Source of the DNA: Lunularia cruciata
Lineage: Eukaryota; Streptophyta; Marchantiopsida; Lunulariales; Lunulariaceae
Assembly (NCBI GenBank): GCA_948567375.1
Contig: OX419755.1
Location: forward strand, 47,696,291-47,760,290
Direction: 5' to 3'
DNA length: 64,000 nucleotides
Below the pieces are notes generated by a model. That model did not search any database, was not told the DNA's origin, and saw only the letters and a program-made list of their open reading frames with translations. Shown one piece after another: positions 21,590 through 35,159 of this stretch (position 1 is the first letter of the stretch; each line of letters starts with the position of its first letter). A program made the position numbers and the translations under genes.

Positions 21590-24500
21590 TGAGCATTTGT
21601 TCGATCCGTTTGGTTCTTAATATTGGATTCTAAGATAAGTTTGATTTGGTTGAGTGATTAGTTTGATAAGTGATACTTTGACAAGTACAGTTGAAATTGA
21701 AGTATGTAGGGTCTAGACCATATAGTAAGAATTTTCCATATCTTTGATAAGTAAAATCTAACTTGAAGTCAATCAAATGTGTACTATTTCTTTTGGACAA
21801 ATAAGATATAAAGCATAAAAGAGGGTTGGATTAAATGATGCTAGAAGAGTTTGAAACTTAGGATCTTCAACTTTAGAAGGACTTTTCCTAAGGGTTAATA
21901 ATAAGGAAAATATAATTGCTAAAGAAGCTATTTTCATAATACATTCAAAAGGAGTACATATTTTTTGAGCTAAAAGTTACATGTATGATAAGGAGAAACT
22001 TATTTGAGGAATGGTACTTAGAAAATGTAACTTTCTCTATATGATCTTCCTTTAAACATTCTATCTTACCAATATTTTAAATTGGTAACTCTTGTCTAGT
22101 GCCTAAGCAAAATTAATCAGTATCTCTCATCTCGATAGAATTGAGAGGGAGCGTAAATTATAAGAAACCCAGTACTAGGAACTAGAATATTTATACTCAA
22201 AACAAGGTAACAGTTGCAAACTATTAAGAAGTAAATATATGATTAATGAACTCTAAGCAATGCATCTAAAAATATTTTGTGATAGTAGTAATAAGTAGGA
22301 AGTCTAATTGTTATGGGAGTTCTTTACCGTCAAGTCATATCTAAATAAATTTGTGGATCTAGTTTTTATCACATGTTCCTTCTGGTTCTCAATCTTCTAT
22401 TCTTGATTCATTATAGATTAATTTAGTATCTATTAATATATATAACTAGTGCAATTACATTGTATTAAGTACTTTTAAGTAACTACTTTCAGAGAAATTT
22501 ATCAAGGAGTTGGAAAAATGGGTTTAATATTTAGTGGTTCTAGACTCTTAGTTGTATTCATCTTATTTGATGTCTAAATTTTCAAAAAAATGCTATGAAG
22601 GTTTGTATATTTAATTCAAACTAATACCAAAGTATACCATACAATGACCAAGGTATCTTAAAGTCTATAAATGAAATAGATCTAATTTTTTAATAATGCA
22701 GTTTTTGTCATTGATCTAGTACCTTAACTTGGTTTCAAAATCAAATTTAGCCCATTTCGATCAAAAGACATCAAAAGATTAACATGTATGAGATGTAAGT
22801 AGAGAAATTTTTCACCTTGTAGGAGCCAGACAAGAACTTTTTAATATATTTTTATTGATGCAACTTTTATGCATGAATTCAATAACAATTTTCTTATAAC
22901 CTAAGGATTACTCACCTATCATATCATTATTAGCACACTTAGAGGGTTGAAGATATTCATGGATATCACGGTATTTTTGGATATATAACATACCTTCCCT
23001 TTGTTCAATAATTAATTTTTAAAAGGTGTATTTTCTACGTATTTTGATCATCAATCTTCAAACATAAGCTTCAAAAAAATAGAGAAAGATATCACAAGGT
23101 ATCTTTTTGGGAAGTATCAATAAAATTTTAAATTGCAACATTTTTTGGAGGAAGTTGATACAAGGATTAGTTATGGAGATACTAGGTAAGAAAGAACATC
23201 TCAATATATGTTACCTTGTTAAAAGAAGGTAAATAAATGCATCTAGTTTGGTATAGATACTTGAAAACTATCTGTTTTCCAGTATCTACACTTATCAAAG
23301 TAGAGCACAAAATCATATGAAGACTTTCTCTCTATTGCATTTATGAAGTCTACACTTCAAGCTTCTTTCTATGAAAATAAATAATATCCAAAAATAATAC
23401 TTGGGTATTATCCAATTGTCAAAGAAGAAATCACTCTAGTTTCAATTGCAAACATATATACCATTGTTCCTCATTAGCATAATCTAATTCTTTGAAAAGT
23501 TATACATTTAAGGTTAATGTTGGAAATTTTATTTAATTAACCACTTTCTTTGGAGAAAAGACCAATTTATAATTTAAAAGTTTTGTAATGCATCTAAAAA
23601 ACAATATTTCAGATTCTAGAATTTTGGTTGGATTTTATTTTATTTACTGGCTGTTCTTATATATTGGATCAAGCAGTGAGACATTTTTGAATCATTTAGC
23701 ATACTTTTATTGAAAATTAAATCACTTGACTTGCAAAACGTGCCATAGAACTATGACATAGCATATGATGATATTTCTTATGAGAATAACTTTTTGAAGA
23801 AAGGAAACAATCTTCAAGAACTTGAGCCCTTTTCCTTTCTTGCATTGTTCTCCCCTCTTTTACAACATTGCAACTCCTTCATTGTGTTCATCCAATGAAA
23901 TTTCCTCATTTGTATGTAGGAAAAGTTTCATAATGAGATCTAGAGTGACTAGCCAATTTTCATATGAAGATGAGTGTCCAAACTACATGATCTACTTGAG
24001 ATAAGCATATTGATACTTTGCATTAACCTTTGATGATGTATGGTGATCTTCTGACTGGTTTTGAGAAAAAATACAATATAATTGTATGTTAACTTCTTTC
24101 CTTTTCTTTTTTGTCAACATTAAACCTTAAAGATATGTTGATAAATACAAAGAACTTTTGTTCAACATGAAGAAAATTAATAATCTTATGCTAATATAAA
24201 TATTTAGAATGAGATCATTATAAAATAATAATTTTGTGATAGAATCAAAAAATGAAGGTAGAATAAAATATATATAATGATCCAAAATAATTAAAATTAG
24301 CATTATTTCACGTATATATACGTGGGATCAGATATCTCATGATTTTTCTACTTATTCAAATTTGAGAACAATACAATATAAAAACTATAATTCTAGTTAA
24401 TTTTTTACTTATGAAAGTTTAAATTGTTAAATAATTTACTTTAATTTTAAATCTCCTTATCCAAGATAACTCTTAAGCTTGTTCACGAGAGTTTGCTTGC

Positions 24501-25950
24501 AGTATCTTCTCAATGTGCTTTATAAGATCTAGTATGGTTAGTACTTCTTTCTTGGTACTAGAGCAATAAAAGGTGTAACCTTTTTTTCTAAAGTTTTATC
24601 AAGGCAATAATTACAAGTAACCTGCAACTTCTTATTCCAGTTCATGCACTCTTCAATATCACTCTCCAAAGTTTATAAGATCAACGGCAAATATCTTTGA
24701 CAATATAAAAAAGAACCAAACAATTTTTTTTCTTTGCATAGAAATGTGTTCCTTTTTCTGAAGTACACTACTGTTCATGTAAATAATCCTCCTTCAATTA
24801 GTTCAGAATCAATTCATTTGTTCTTCCTTACATGTTGCAAATCTTGAAATGTAAGTGCAAATTTTAAAACTCAAATGATATAACTTTTTTATCAACCTTC
24901 AACTTCAACATGGTCAATAAAGTGGTTTCAAGTTTAAGGAATTGAAGTATTAATATTACAAGCATTTAATCCCATAGACTAGTTATGGAAATCCCACATA
25001 AAAACTAGATAAACTACTCTGTAAATAAATAAAATATTTTATAAATGAGCTTAATTTAACACACCTTGTAAATTTTTTCAAAAGCAGAAATGCTTTAAGT
25101 CTTGCTATGGAACTCTATTACAATTTACTAATTGAAACCTCTTATTATTCACTACGTACAAAGTACACTCTTAATTCTGCAGTGGATTTCTTCATCATTC
25201 CACTTATCTTTATTTAAGAGTGAGTTGTGAGAACAATCTTCTCCTTCGTCTAATGTATTCGGTTAGCATCTGTTGCCATTTGTTATCAACAAGCATTTAT
25301 GAGAAGCTTAGCATTTCTTTAACTATCAAGACTCCTTTCCAATATTCTTTGGTACGAGTAATAAACCTTACAAGGAACAAACACAGGATATTTTTGTTTT
25401 GGCAAGTTCACAACAAAATATTTGCACAGTAATATTGGCTATCATACAACAAGATTTAAATTCAAAAGACATAAGTCATATGTCTTTTGAGCATCCATCC
25501 ATCTTTTGAGTATCTTCAGAATCTTAGTCTTATATATTGAATAAATGAAGATTGAATATTCTCATCTTTTTATTTATTATTTAATATTCTAAGATTTATT
25601 GTAACACTCTTTTGAATATATTATTCAGATATAGTGAACTCATTGATATGGGATGATAAAACTACTATCCTTCCATCTCCAAGCATACATGCTTATTTTA
25701 TAAGCTCAGAAAATAAATACTTCATATAGTTTGCTTATGTAAGTCTATAGTATAATGCATGATATTTTATATCTCTCAAAACATTACTTTCTACTTAGTG
25801 AAACAAATTATGCAAAGTTATATACTAGTATCCAACACTCAACAAAAGTGACTTTAACATGATTTTTATCCTTATAAAGCATGTAAAAATTAATAGGAAA
25901 TAAAACTTAATATCTAAAAAGTAGTTAAGAAACTCTAATATAAAGAAAAT
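21590..25950. other. AT-rich stretch without recognisable gene
   Basis: Long AT-rich DNA with only short frames (for example 23822-24004 and 25220-25432 plus). Composition resembles the very decayed retroelement regions further right, but I could not fix any domain. A perfect 16-bp palindrome lies at 24309-24324. Ancient retroelement DNA is the most likely content; that is inference. Confidence 0.4.
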
Positions 25951-25959
25951 GTCATCTTA

Positions 25960-26400
25960 GGTAGTAGTTGGCATCACATCCCATGTACCTTGAGTGCATA
26001 CAAAGACTTCTTGAAAATTGACTCATAAGGTAAGATCTTCTTGGAGTTCATTCTTACTTCTTTTTATGCAAGAATGGTCTCACAAGGCAAATTATCATTC
26101 CTTAATGATATGATACGGTATGTAAGACAAATTCAATTATTACAATAGTGAAACATCTCACTTGCATATCTTGAACACCTATGCTTAGCTTCACTCACAT
26201 AGTACTCTTATAAACTTGACCTTGCCTAAAAATTTATAGTGAATTTCATATACAAGCTACTATGCACTTCCCCTGTAAGTCTATTCTTAGCTTTGCCCAC
26301 AAGTTTTTACAACTTATTAGACCAAATATCCTTGACTAAATGAGAACTTACCAAAGTCAATTACAAATATTTCTTTGTTTAAGTCACAAGATCCTCAATT
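25960..26400 (-). repeat. Possible decayed LTR of second Ty3/gypsy element (left)
   Basis: This stretch shares a chain of short motifs with 30574-31080, including CTATGCTTAGCTT and AAGTTTTxxACAACTT in the same order. It lies just beyond the integrase end at 26400. No TG/CA ends or target duplication could be fixed, so the call is tentative. Confidence 0.3.
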
Positions 26401-29400
26401 TATGATTGTTTAAAATATATGAAAGGCAATAGTGCATTAGATAGACAACCAGAAGGTTTCTATCTTGCTCCAATATACTAAATATCCTTTTCTATTGGCC
26501 TGAGTACTCAATCTTTAGATGGTAAAGATGAACTATCATCCTCTTGAAGATTTTTCTTGATCTCAAATTCTACATGATCTTCCTTCAATTGTGGAAAGGA
26601 TTTTGGTTGATACACATTCATGAATTATGATAAATGGTACTTATACTTTATCAAGTGAGATGCATGAAACACAACATGTTGTTTTATATGAGTATGTAGA
26701 TCTAAATAATAAACTCATGTTATGATGATGAATGGACCAATGTATTATATAAAAACCTTTTGTATGTAATTTAGTGGAAAAATAATTATGTATAACTAGT
26801 TTTGATATCCTACCTTGAACTCAAACTCATGCTGATGGTCATTGGTATATTCCTTTTGCTAATCTTGTATGATCATAAACTTCTCTCTTGTATGTTGAAC
26901 CTTTTAATGGATTCAAGCAACAAACTCCTTGAGTATTGAAATTATACGTAGTGCTTTCTTGATTGTGGTAATGGAAAACTATTCATAGGATATCAGCGTG
27001 CATCAGGTAAGAATATATGACCTTTGTTAGTATATTCATTTAAATATTTTATGAGAAATTGAGAAGAGGTAGTAAAATATCTCATATTTCTTGTTCCTCC
27101 AAAGAAAATAACCACAAATTATTGTTGAGAGTTCTATTTGCTCTTATTTGCTTAGCACTTTGAGAATGATAAGCTTTAGATATGGCTTACTTTGTTTTGA
27201 GAATAGTACATAAATATATGTTATAAATAACATAACAAATGTTTCCAAAAAATAATTGTTAATTGAGTTAATCCTCTATTGGTGATAAATACTCTGAATG
27301 ATATTACAATATGATATCCTCTATTGGTGATGATATTACAATATAACATTTACATCGATATATATGCTCTAAGGTGATAACATGTTTAAAAAGACTATGC
27401 TATGATAATATAACATTTATATAGATATAAACACTCTAAGGAAGTAGCATGTTTGATTGGATGCATAGCACAAACCATCTTACCAAGTTCATCTATGGAA
27501 AAAACTATAAAATCAAAGCCAGTGGATATTTGGAGTATCTCACAAAGTTTGGGAATATCCACTTATTCCTATTATTAAGCAGCAAGCGGAAGAGTTTGTA
27601 ATAACCTAATATTATTTCATTTTGTAGCTATACTTTGTTGATAAGTCAAATAACTTCTCACATACATTCTTTCTTCTTCTTGCATATATGGCCAAGAATC
27701 TATCCATTATGGTGCCTTAGAATTTTTCCTTGATCCAACATGACAAACAAGAGCTAACTTATGACACTTATTTGACACAATCACACATAGCTTTTGATAT
27801 TGAAAAATCTTAATTCTTACTTTGTTGAAAATGAAACAATGAATTTTAGTGGTCTAGTTTGACTGCTTATATATTACTCCATCGTCTTTCCTTCATATGC
27901 TCATGTCTCTAACTATGAAGACTAAACCCTCATCTTATTGATAGTGTTCACTCCTACATGCGAATCAAGGCTTATACAAGTCAAATTTTCCCCTCCATAT
28001 ATATAATAGTCATTTGAATTATTGTGAAACTCATTGGATTTATTATCTATATAGCTATTTCATTTTCAATTATATAAAAATTTTGGTTTATTTCAAACAA
28101 AAACTCCTTCTCTCCTAAGTTGTGGTTCTATGCATGGTAACTAATACAAATATAATTTTATCTATTTTTCTTCATGGTTATTTTCTCCTCTAGAAGTTAT
28201 TATTGTAAAGAGGTTTGTTTCAAAGAAATCCATCCTCATACTCTATCAAAGAAACAAATCAATTATTGATCTAGTTGCAATTGTAACAAGCTTAATTGGG
28301 TTACTTTGACTACATCACTTAAAGCTAAGTGCACTTAAGAAAACATCTTTCAAAGCTTGGAATGCAAGCTAATGTGCTAGGTTGAACAAGCCATCAAAGG
28401 AATCTACCACAAACGCTTATGAGTGTTAAATTTATAAAAATAAGTTTGATCTTCAAGTGCATTACTCTTGTGAACTACTTTTATCTTATCATTTATGACT
28501 CAAATATGTCAAATATCTTCTTTATGGCTTAAGTAGTCAATCTCCAATCTACAAAACTCATATTTTGAAGCTTTTAAGGTCTAAATTATATCAATTTCCC
28601 TATCTTTCAATTCTACCTCCTCACTACCACACTTCCCTAGATCCAATCCTAAAGTTGTAGAATTGATTTTGAAATAAAATTTTAGTCACTCTTTGATCAA
28701 TTATTACTCTAATTTCATTCTTAGTCCCCATCCAACAAAAGAAGTGGTTCTTTTTTCATCTACTCACTTTCACGGTAGATGGGTGGATGTTAGTTGATGA
28801 AAAAATATCTTTGTATCTTTGGCTTCCTCCCTTGACATTTTCCTTTTTGGTGGAACTAATAATGCCATAAAGGCAAGTTACTTGGGATATTTCTTTCTTG
28901 AATCCTCACATTCATATCCTATATTTGCACCATCATCCTCCCTTTTGCATCCATGCATATTATCGAGAGTTTAGCAAATTGTATCTTATGGCTAGACATA
29001 CCATCATACTACAAAGTGTCTTAATCTTCCATACTTCTAGCATCTCTTTTTTCCATTAGTACATTTGTCCATCTTGGTATTCTAGCTTATTGATGTTGTA
29101 TATATTGGTCCAATATAGTTCAAGAGTCTACATTAGTGTTGAAAATTTCTTAATTCAAAATATATAGGGTGATTTGACACATCTTGTACAATAGTCTCCA
29201 AACACATAATTCTTTGAGCTTATGCAATAGCTTAATTGATGAGTTCTCTTACAAATATATATCCTTTGATGTGTAGTCTTCAATCCATTATCAAATATAA
29301 TCAGTGATTCTACTTCAATGTAGGGTTATAGATTATAAAAATCTTCAATCTACTCATGGATTATCCCATTTGAGTCCTTAAATGTCATATGAGCCACCTC

Positions 29401-30573
29401 AAGTGGATCTATAAAGTTGATTTGCTAGTCAAACCTCATTTCACTAGACTCTAGGACATCTAGCAAAAGATCTTTCATAATCTTAAAGTTACATTACAAC
29501 ACTATCAAGTAAGAATATTCTAATGAACATGCATACATCATACTAAAAAGTACCAATATAAGAGAATTAGATCTTGATACAATATAGCTATACTTCTTGT
29601 ACTCTTGTTGATATCTCTTAGTGTGTGCACATATTACAATCCTATGTTATCTTTTGCAAAATTTATTGTAAAACATCTTCCACTACGTAAGCTTGCATGT
29701 ATATCCTTATATCCTTGTCTTGATTTTTGTAACCTTAATAGTGATTTCACTACTTACATTTTATGCACCTTTTGAGTCTTCATGCTTAATCGTTCTTATT
29801 AAATTTGGTTTATCTTAGCTCTACTCCCTTCAAAAGCTATTTTCATCTCCATATTTTATTAAAATAAGCTTTATATGATTTAGGTTCTATTTCATCTTCC
29901 TTCTATATAATCAGTAGAGCATGGTGATCCAAAATTTGTCACCTTTGTGTAAATTCCCAAACACTATTGAGGATATGAAAATCAACATAACTCTTAATAC
30001 TTTTCTTCACCAAACTTTATGGCAATCCATTCATTCTATACTACTTTTGACATACAATAATAGTAAATTTGTATCCAAGTGATAAATTTTACAAATAGCT
30101 TATTATTCAAATTCATCACTCATGATTCTATTAATAAATATTACAATCTCATCAATTAGCATAAGTAAACACCAAAATCATTGCCAAGTTTGGAAACTAT
30201 ATCACTTGGATCATGAAGAAGTGCTTAACATATACACTAAATCTTAATCTCAAGACATTTCAACCCAACAATTCAATTGAAATGTGAAACTAATTAGTAA
30301 AGAAAAGCAAGGAAAAGAGGTCCACTCTACTCCATTCACTCAAATCTTATATCTAATTTTTCATTCAAAGGCCAAAGTTACATTTACTTAACCTACCACT
30401 TACTTAGTCCATGATATATCCCATTCCTCCTTACTCTACTTGCAACTCAATAGCCATTGCTACCCTTTACGTCAATCCTAAATACTTCCTCCAAATTCAA
30501 GATATACTCCTTATTTACTCTTCCAAGAGTGGTGATCCACTCTCATTGACATAGGACTCTGTTGTGATACAGT
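26400..30573 (-). mobile_element. Very decayed second Ty3/gypsy element, internal region
   Basis: The integrase end is recognisable on the minus strand. 27062-27181 gives SKAYHSQSAKQIRANRTLNN and then DILLPLLNF, matching the end of the DDE core. 26630-26770 gives a GPY/F-like region with HTHIKQHVVFHASHLIKYKY. Downstream, KSFPQLKEDHVEFEIKKNLQ fits the acidic C-terminal tail. Further up, KYEFCRLEIDYLSH near 28560 resembles the end of an RT palm. Stops occur every few codons. It differs from the chromovirus family: no chromodomain, and its own LTRs. Confidence 0.6.
27280..27450. repeat. Short local duplications in the gypsy relic
   Basis: CCTCTATTGGTGAT appears at about 27282 and 27318. ATATAACATTTA followed by GCTCTAAGG or CACTCTAAGG and then AGCATGTTT or AACATGTTT appears at about 27343 and 27409. 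These are local tandem duplications within the integrase relic and partly explain why its frame is unreadable. Confidence 0.5.
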
Positions 30574-31080
30574 TGTGATTTGCAGAATCAAAAACTCTTC
30601 TCCAAAACAAACTCCAAAGATATGATGCAACCCAAGACAACTATCCTACTAAATACTATAATACTCCTCCAAATGCCAAGGATCATCTCTTGTGTAGATT
30701 GATGAGCGGATTCCTTTTCCATATATACAACTTAGCATATAAGTCTTGACAAACTATGCTTAGCTTTTATCAAGAGTTGCTCTTTACTTCATCTAAAAGT
30801 CTACAATAAGTTTCACTCACAAGTAATACCTGACTACCTGATATTCTATGCTTGACTTCACCTAATAATACAAGTTTTCAACAACTTCTTTACTAGCTAG
30901 AATACTTGATTGGACGGGAGCTTTAACTAATGATACACTTAAGCATAAGCACCTAAAAATACACCTAAGCACAAGCACCTAATCAAACAAGTTTTCAACA
31001 ACTAATTTACTAGCTATCATACTTGATTGGATGGGAGCTTTAACTTGTGGTCTTTAACTTGTGGTATATAGCTCATTTTA
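30574..31080 (-). repeat. Possible decayed 5' LTR of second Ty3/gypsy element
   Basis: Just before 30574 the plus strand reads ACTCTGTTGTGATACAGT, which looks like a degraded complement of an initiator-Met primer site and would place the LTR start at TGTGATTTGCAG. Within it a 117-bp unit starting CAAGTTTTCA at 30871 is repeated from 30988. The right edge is unclear. Confidence 0.3.
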
Positions 31081-32740
31081 TATCTATATGTATATAGATT
31101 GTTAAACCTCCTAATAATAACACTTCTTACATCTGTTCTTTAGTGACCAAGATTTTAGAACATTTTATAGACAATTACTAAATTTAGGAAATATGTCATT
31201 CACAAAAAATTGTAATATAGAAATGTCATTAGTAATGATTATATAGTATAAATAAAGATAATTTCCCAAATTAAATTACAAAAAGAAGCATTATCAAGGG
31301 TAATTAAATTATAACACAAAAATTAATAGTTCTATGGACTAAATATGAAAGATTTCTGAAATAAATTTGGAAATAATTTTGTATAGATATTGCATGCTTA
31401 ATAAGGTCTAGCATCTTCCAAATTCAGATCAGTATTTGACTATCACTAAAAACTTCAATGTTACTTACACATGGGTGGTTTTAGATTGAATGAGGAAATA
31501 CATAACCTCTAACTTTATCTCCATATCCAATCTTGTGCTTCTTTGCATCATTAACATTGATGCAAGTAGTTGTTCATGGTGATAATCTCCAACACCAATC
31601 ACCAAGAAAACCAAAAGAAAGAGTATATAGCAAGGGAGTGACATTCACTAAATTTTTCAATCCAAAACATTTAAAAAGAAAGATACATTAGAAGTGCTTG
31701 GAAGATACATTGGAAGTTTCTGAGAACAAAAATTTGCACTCTTCTCTTGGGTGAGAAACAACCTCAAAATAATAATATCTAACTCAAGCACCAATGTGTG
31801 AAATATTGAGAGGTTTAACTTTGTGTAGGTCTGGTTTAAAAAACAACTTGTATCCATGCTCAAATTTGACTTTGACTCTTGATGGAAAAGCAAAAAGTAT
31901 GAATTATATAAAGAGGTCAGTATACATAAACCTCAACACAACATTCAAGATGCATCAATGGTAGTTTAATATGGGAACTGCTAGTTATGTATTCAAAGCA
32001 AATAGATAGTTAACCTTAAAAATAGAAAGGTCATTATTTGAGTTAATTAATTGATCATTTTAAATTATCAAAATTATTTGTAATAAATGAAAATTTTATT
32101 CTCATTGAAAATCTCACATTTTTCCTCTTTTAGTGAATAATTGAATTTAGATTAAAATTAAATTTTTCTTGAAATGATATTATTAGAAAGGTTTAATTGT
32201 GTGAAAGGAAATGTTTTATGATCTCAACAAAAATATAAAGTTAGATTTCTTAGACTAAAAACTTCATATTAAATGCTTATGAACCAAGAAGTCACAATCT
32301 TTTCTTCAAGAAATTTTTTACAGTAAATCTCCCATATACCTCTAAAGTAGTATCATTGTAGTCTTGGTGATTCTTGATTCTAGAAGTAATATAGATATAA
32401 TACACATAAAGCAAGGTATATTTATGAGCATCAGTGTAAAGAAACATGTAGACAATGTGAATTGGACATATGACCACTATAAGGAGGTACTAGTAGATCC
32501 CTTGAGGTAAAGTTGCATGACTAGAGATGCTAATAATAATTATACTAAATGTGCATAGTAAGAAGTATATTGTAGTATGATTATGAGACTTATAATTTAT
32601 AAGATTTAATAGATAATGAATCCACTTATTACTATTTGAATAAAAAATCTTTAACATGATTTTTGCTTCAACTAAATTTATTATAAGTCAGCAAGGCCTA
32701 TTTAAACCACTTAACTTCTAGATGGCTTGTTAACTTTATA
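31080..32740. other. AT-rich region, nothing identified
   Basis: Only short frames without motifs occur, the longest on the minus strand at 31657-31893 (78 codons), whose sequence I do not recognise. No repeat shared with the rest of the window was seen here. Confidence 0.4.
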
Positions 32741-32743
32741 CAT

Positions 32744-32959
32744 TTAAATCAACCAAATTCTTAACCTAAACTGAAAGGAAAATTTGGGTTTTGGCCAATA
32801 ATTATTGCGATCACTAAATCTCTCTTCATCTTGAAGCCCTTGTCCAACCGATGGATTATTATTATAAACAAATTTGGATTTTGACAAATAGTTGTTGAGA
32901 TCATTTGAATTTTTTTTTTCATCCTTGAAACCCTTGTTCAAGCCATTGCTTATTACTAC
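32744..32959 (-). repeat. 90-bp (30-codon) tandem repeat with open minus-strand frame
   Basis: Two 90-bp units start AAATTTGG at 32780 and 32870. On the minus strand both are open in the same frame. They read GFKDEKKNSNDLNNYLSKSK and GLQDEERFSDRNNYWPKPKF, clearly related peptides one period apart. The period is a multiple of three and the substitutions keep charge pattern, which favours past coding function. The frame ends at 32744; there is no recognisable upstream exon. The protein family is unknown to me. Confidence 0.45.
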
Positions 32960-33379
32960 TTATTGTCACATGCTTTCAAACTAGGAAACTTGTATATGGA
33001 ACATATATATATTTGTAAGTTTTTAAATTATTATTATTATTATTTACATAAAAATAATTTATCTATGTTGGTGTTTATATTTCTAGAAACAACCTTGTTA
33101 TTAAAATCATCTTATACCATCTTATGCAATTATTATTAATAAACACACTAATTCTATCATATTTAGTCCTAAAATGTGTCTACCATATCTTCATTTTTCA
33201 TTTTATGAGGACATGAAACTTCTAGTGAAATATGGTCATATTTTCCCTACTTAATATAAGATCGATTTCTTTATTATTTAAAGATGTGTTGATTATCATA
33301 AGCTAAAAATGAGTATCACATACTTAAGATTGGTCTTCCTATAGATGCATGTGTGATGTGATTCTTCTAATTAGATGTG

Positions 33380-35150
33380 TATATTTTTGAAATTTCCTTG
33401 TTTCTTTCTTTTTATGTAGGTAAGGAGGGATAATTTATGTTTTGAGTAGAATTTCTTAATTTTAGAATCCTTTGGGCCTATCTTAGTACATGATTAGGCA
33501 TAAAGACGCAAGAGGAAAGGTACTAGAATCCAAAGAAGAAAATAGTATGAAGAGTATTTGAGCACAAAGAATTAAGGTATCAAGACTCAAGGAGAAAAGT
33601 ACTAAGAATCCAAAGAAGAAGAGTAAAAAGAGTTTCTTTTCCAAAGGATCCTACTCAGGGGAGTCTTCCTTGAAAGGAACCCTCCTACTCAAAAGGGTCT
33701 TCTCCCAAAAGGATCTTCCTACTTCAAAGTGTCTTCTCCCAAAAGGATTCTCCTACCTTAAATGGGCTTTGTCCCTAAGGAATTTGTCTACATGCACTTT
33801 AGGAATGCTATCGTTGTGGTTATGGTTCAAACTGAACCTATTTTCATCTTGTCAGAAGTGTTTTCTCAAGGGATTTCCACTAACATCACAACCATAACAT
33901 TTGATGTTTGTAGCAAAAGGTACAAGCATTTGAAGTTTTAGAATTCAACATGGTTTTGAAGGTGATGGAGAAATATATGAAGGAGGTTGCTCTTTGGTTA
34001 AGAGCTGCAAAAGAAGAACTTAAGGAGGAGAAGGAGACAAGATCAGCAGATCAACATGCCTTGGTAGAGACGGTCACAAACAAAGTCATGGACCAATGCC
34101 AAGACCAAAGAAGAAGCACAAGTACAAGGAAGAAAAAATCTTTCAAAGATCTTTGGGATCAATTAATTTAGATCACAAAGGATGCAGCCAAAGAAAAGAT
34201 GACTCCTCCTTAGAACAAATAGTGGAAAAGGTAATTCTTTGTTTTACTACTCAGAGCCATAAAAACCTTCCTAGTTGCATAGCCTTCTTAATAGGAAGCT
34301 ATCCAAAGGCCTTCATAGTTGTAGCTATTCTTAGTTGTAGGACCTTTAGAGTAAGAAAGTATAAAAATATATTTCCTACTTGTAAATACCTTTGAAGAGG
34401 AAAGCATTCAAAGTTGTACAAAACTTTAGAGTTCTAAGTTCAAAGGAATGTAAATTTCTAGTTTCCTTTGGAAGGAGGAAGAAGTTATACCTTTGTTGAT
34501 AGATGCAAGGTGCTTATTAAAGTACATGTGATTAGAATAAGATTGGATCTTGATCAAAATTTACAATGTAGATGTATGCAAGAGAACTTCAAAGTACTAC
34601 CACTATTAGATCTCTTTAAGGCTTAAGTTTGATATAAATCAGTTTCATTCTTTCTTAACCAAAGCTAATTACAAGATCTCTAAGTTCTTAGTCATTGTTT
34701 GCATGCCACCTAAGTATTGGCAAATGTATTTTGTTGAGTAGTTTTGAGTCTTCATAGTAGGAACATAGGCGCTTGAGTGTAGGGAGATGTTTTTACTTGT
34801 TTGGAGTGTGTGATACATGGGATTTTGAAGGAATAATTGCACTATATTGAAGGATCATAGATGAGCCAAAGCAATGAAAGTACCATGGAATCAAAAAGTA
34901 TGGTATTGGATTGATGCATTGGAGTTGTGCCTTTTTGGAAAGTAACATGCAACCTTTGGAGTTGAGGTCTTTTGGGTGAAGTGGCCTTTAGAGTGGAGTG
35001 AATTAGCACCTTTGGGATTAATTCAGAATTAACTTGTAGTGAAAGTGATCTTTAGTTTACCATCTGTCGTAATGTGCCACAAGGGATGACACTACCATCT
35101 TCTTGGAGTGGTTATTTCCTAGGAGGTTAAATATGTTATAATAAAGAAAT
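33380..35150 (+). mobile_element. Unidentified acidic/coiled-coil element, copy 1
   Basis: The readable part is 33950-34200: YMKEVALWLRAAKEELKEEK, a Lys/Glu-rich coiled coil, ending KSFKDLWDQLI. The same order (KEVA..., then EDLWDQL) appears at 44880-45095 and, partly, at 56270. Downstream DNA up to about 35000 shares short blocks with 56880-57200 (for example GTTTTGAGT..., GTGTGTGAT). I do not recognise the protein. It is repeated, always broken and always plus/minus mixed with retroelements, so I call it a mobile-element relic. Confidence 0.45.
33650..33785 (+). repeat. 34-bp minisatellite, four units
   Basis: Units start CCTACTCA at 33650, CCTACTCA at 33684, CCTACTTC at 33718 and CCTACCTT at 33752, exactly 34 bp apart. 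Shared core: GTCTTCTCCCAAAAGGAT. The period is not a multiple of three. It lies in the leader of the coiled-coil element copy and I did not find it in the other copies. Confidence 0.75.
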
Positions 35151-35159
35151 TACAATTTG

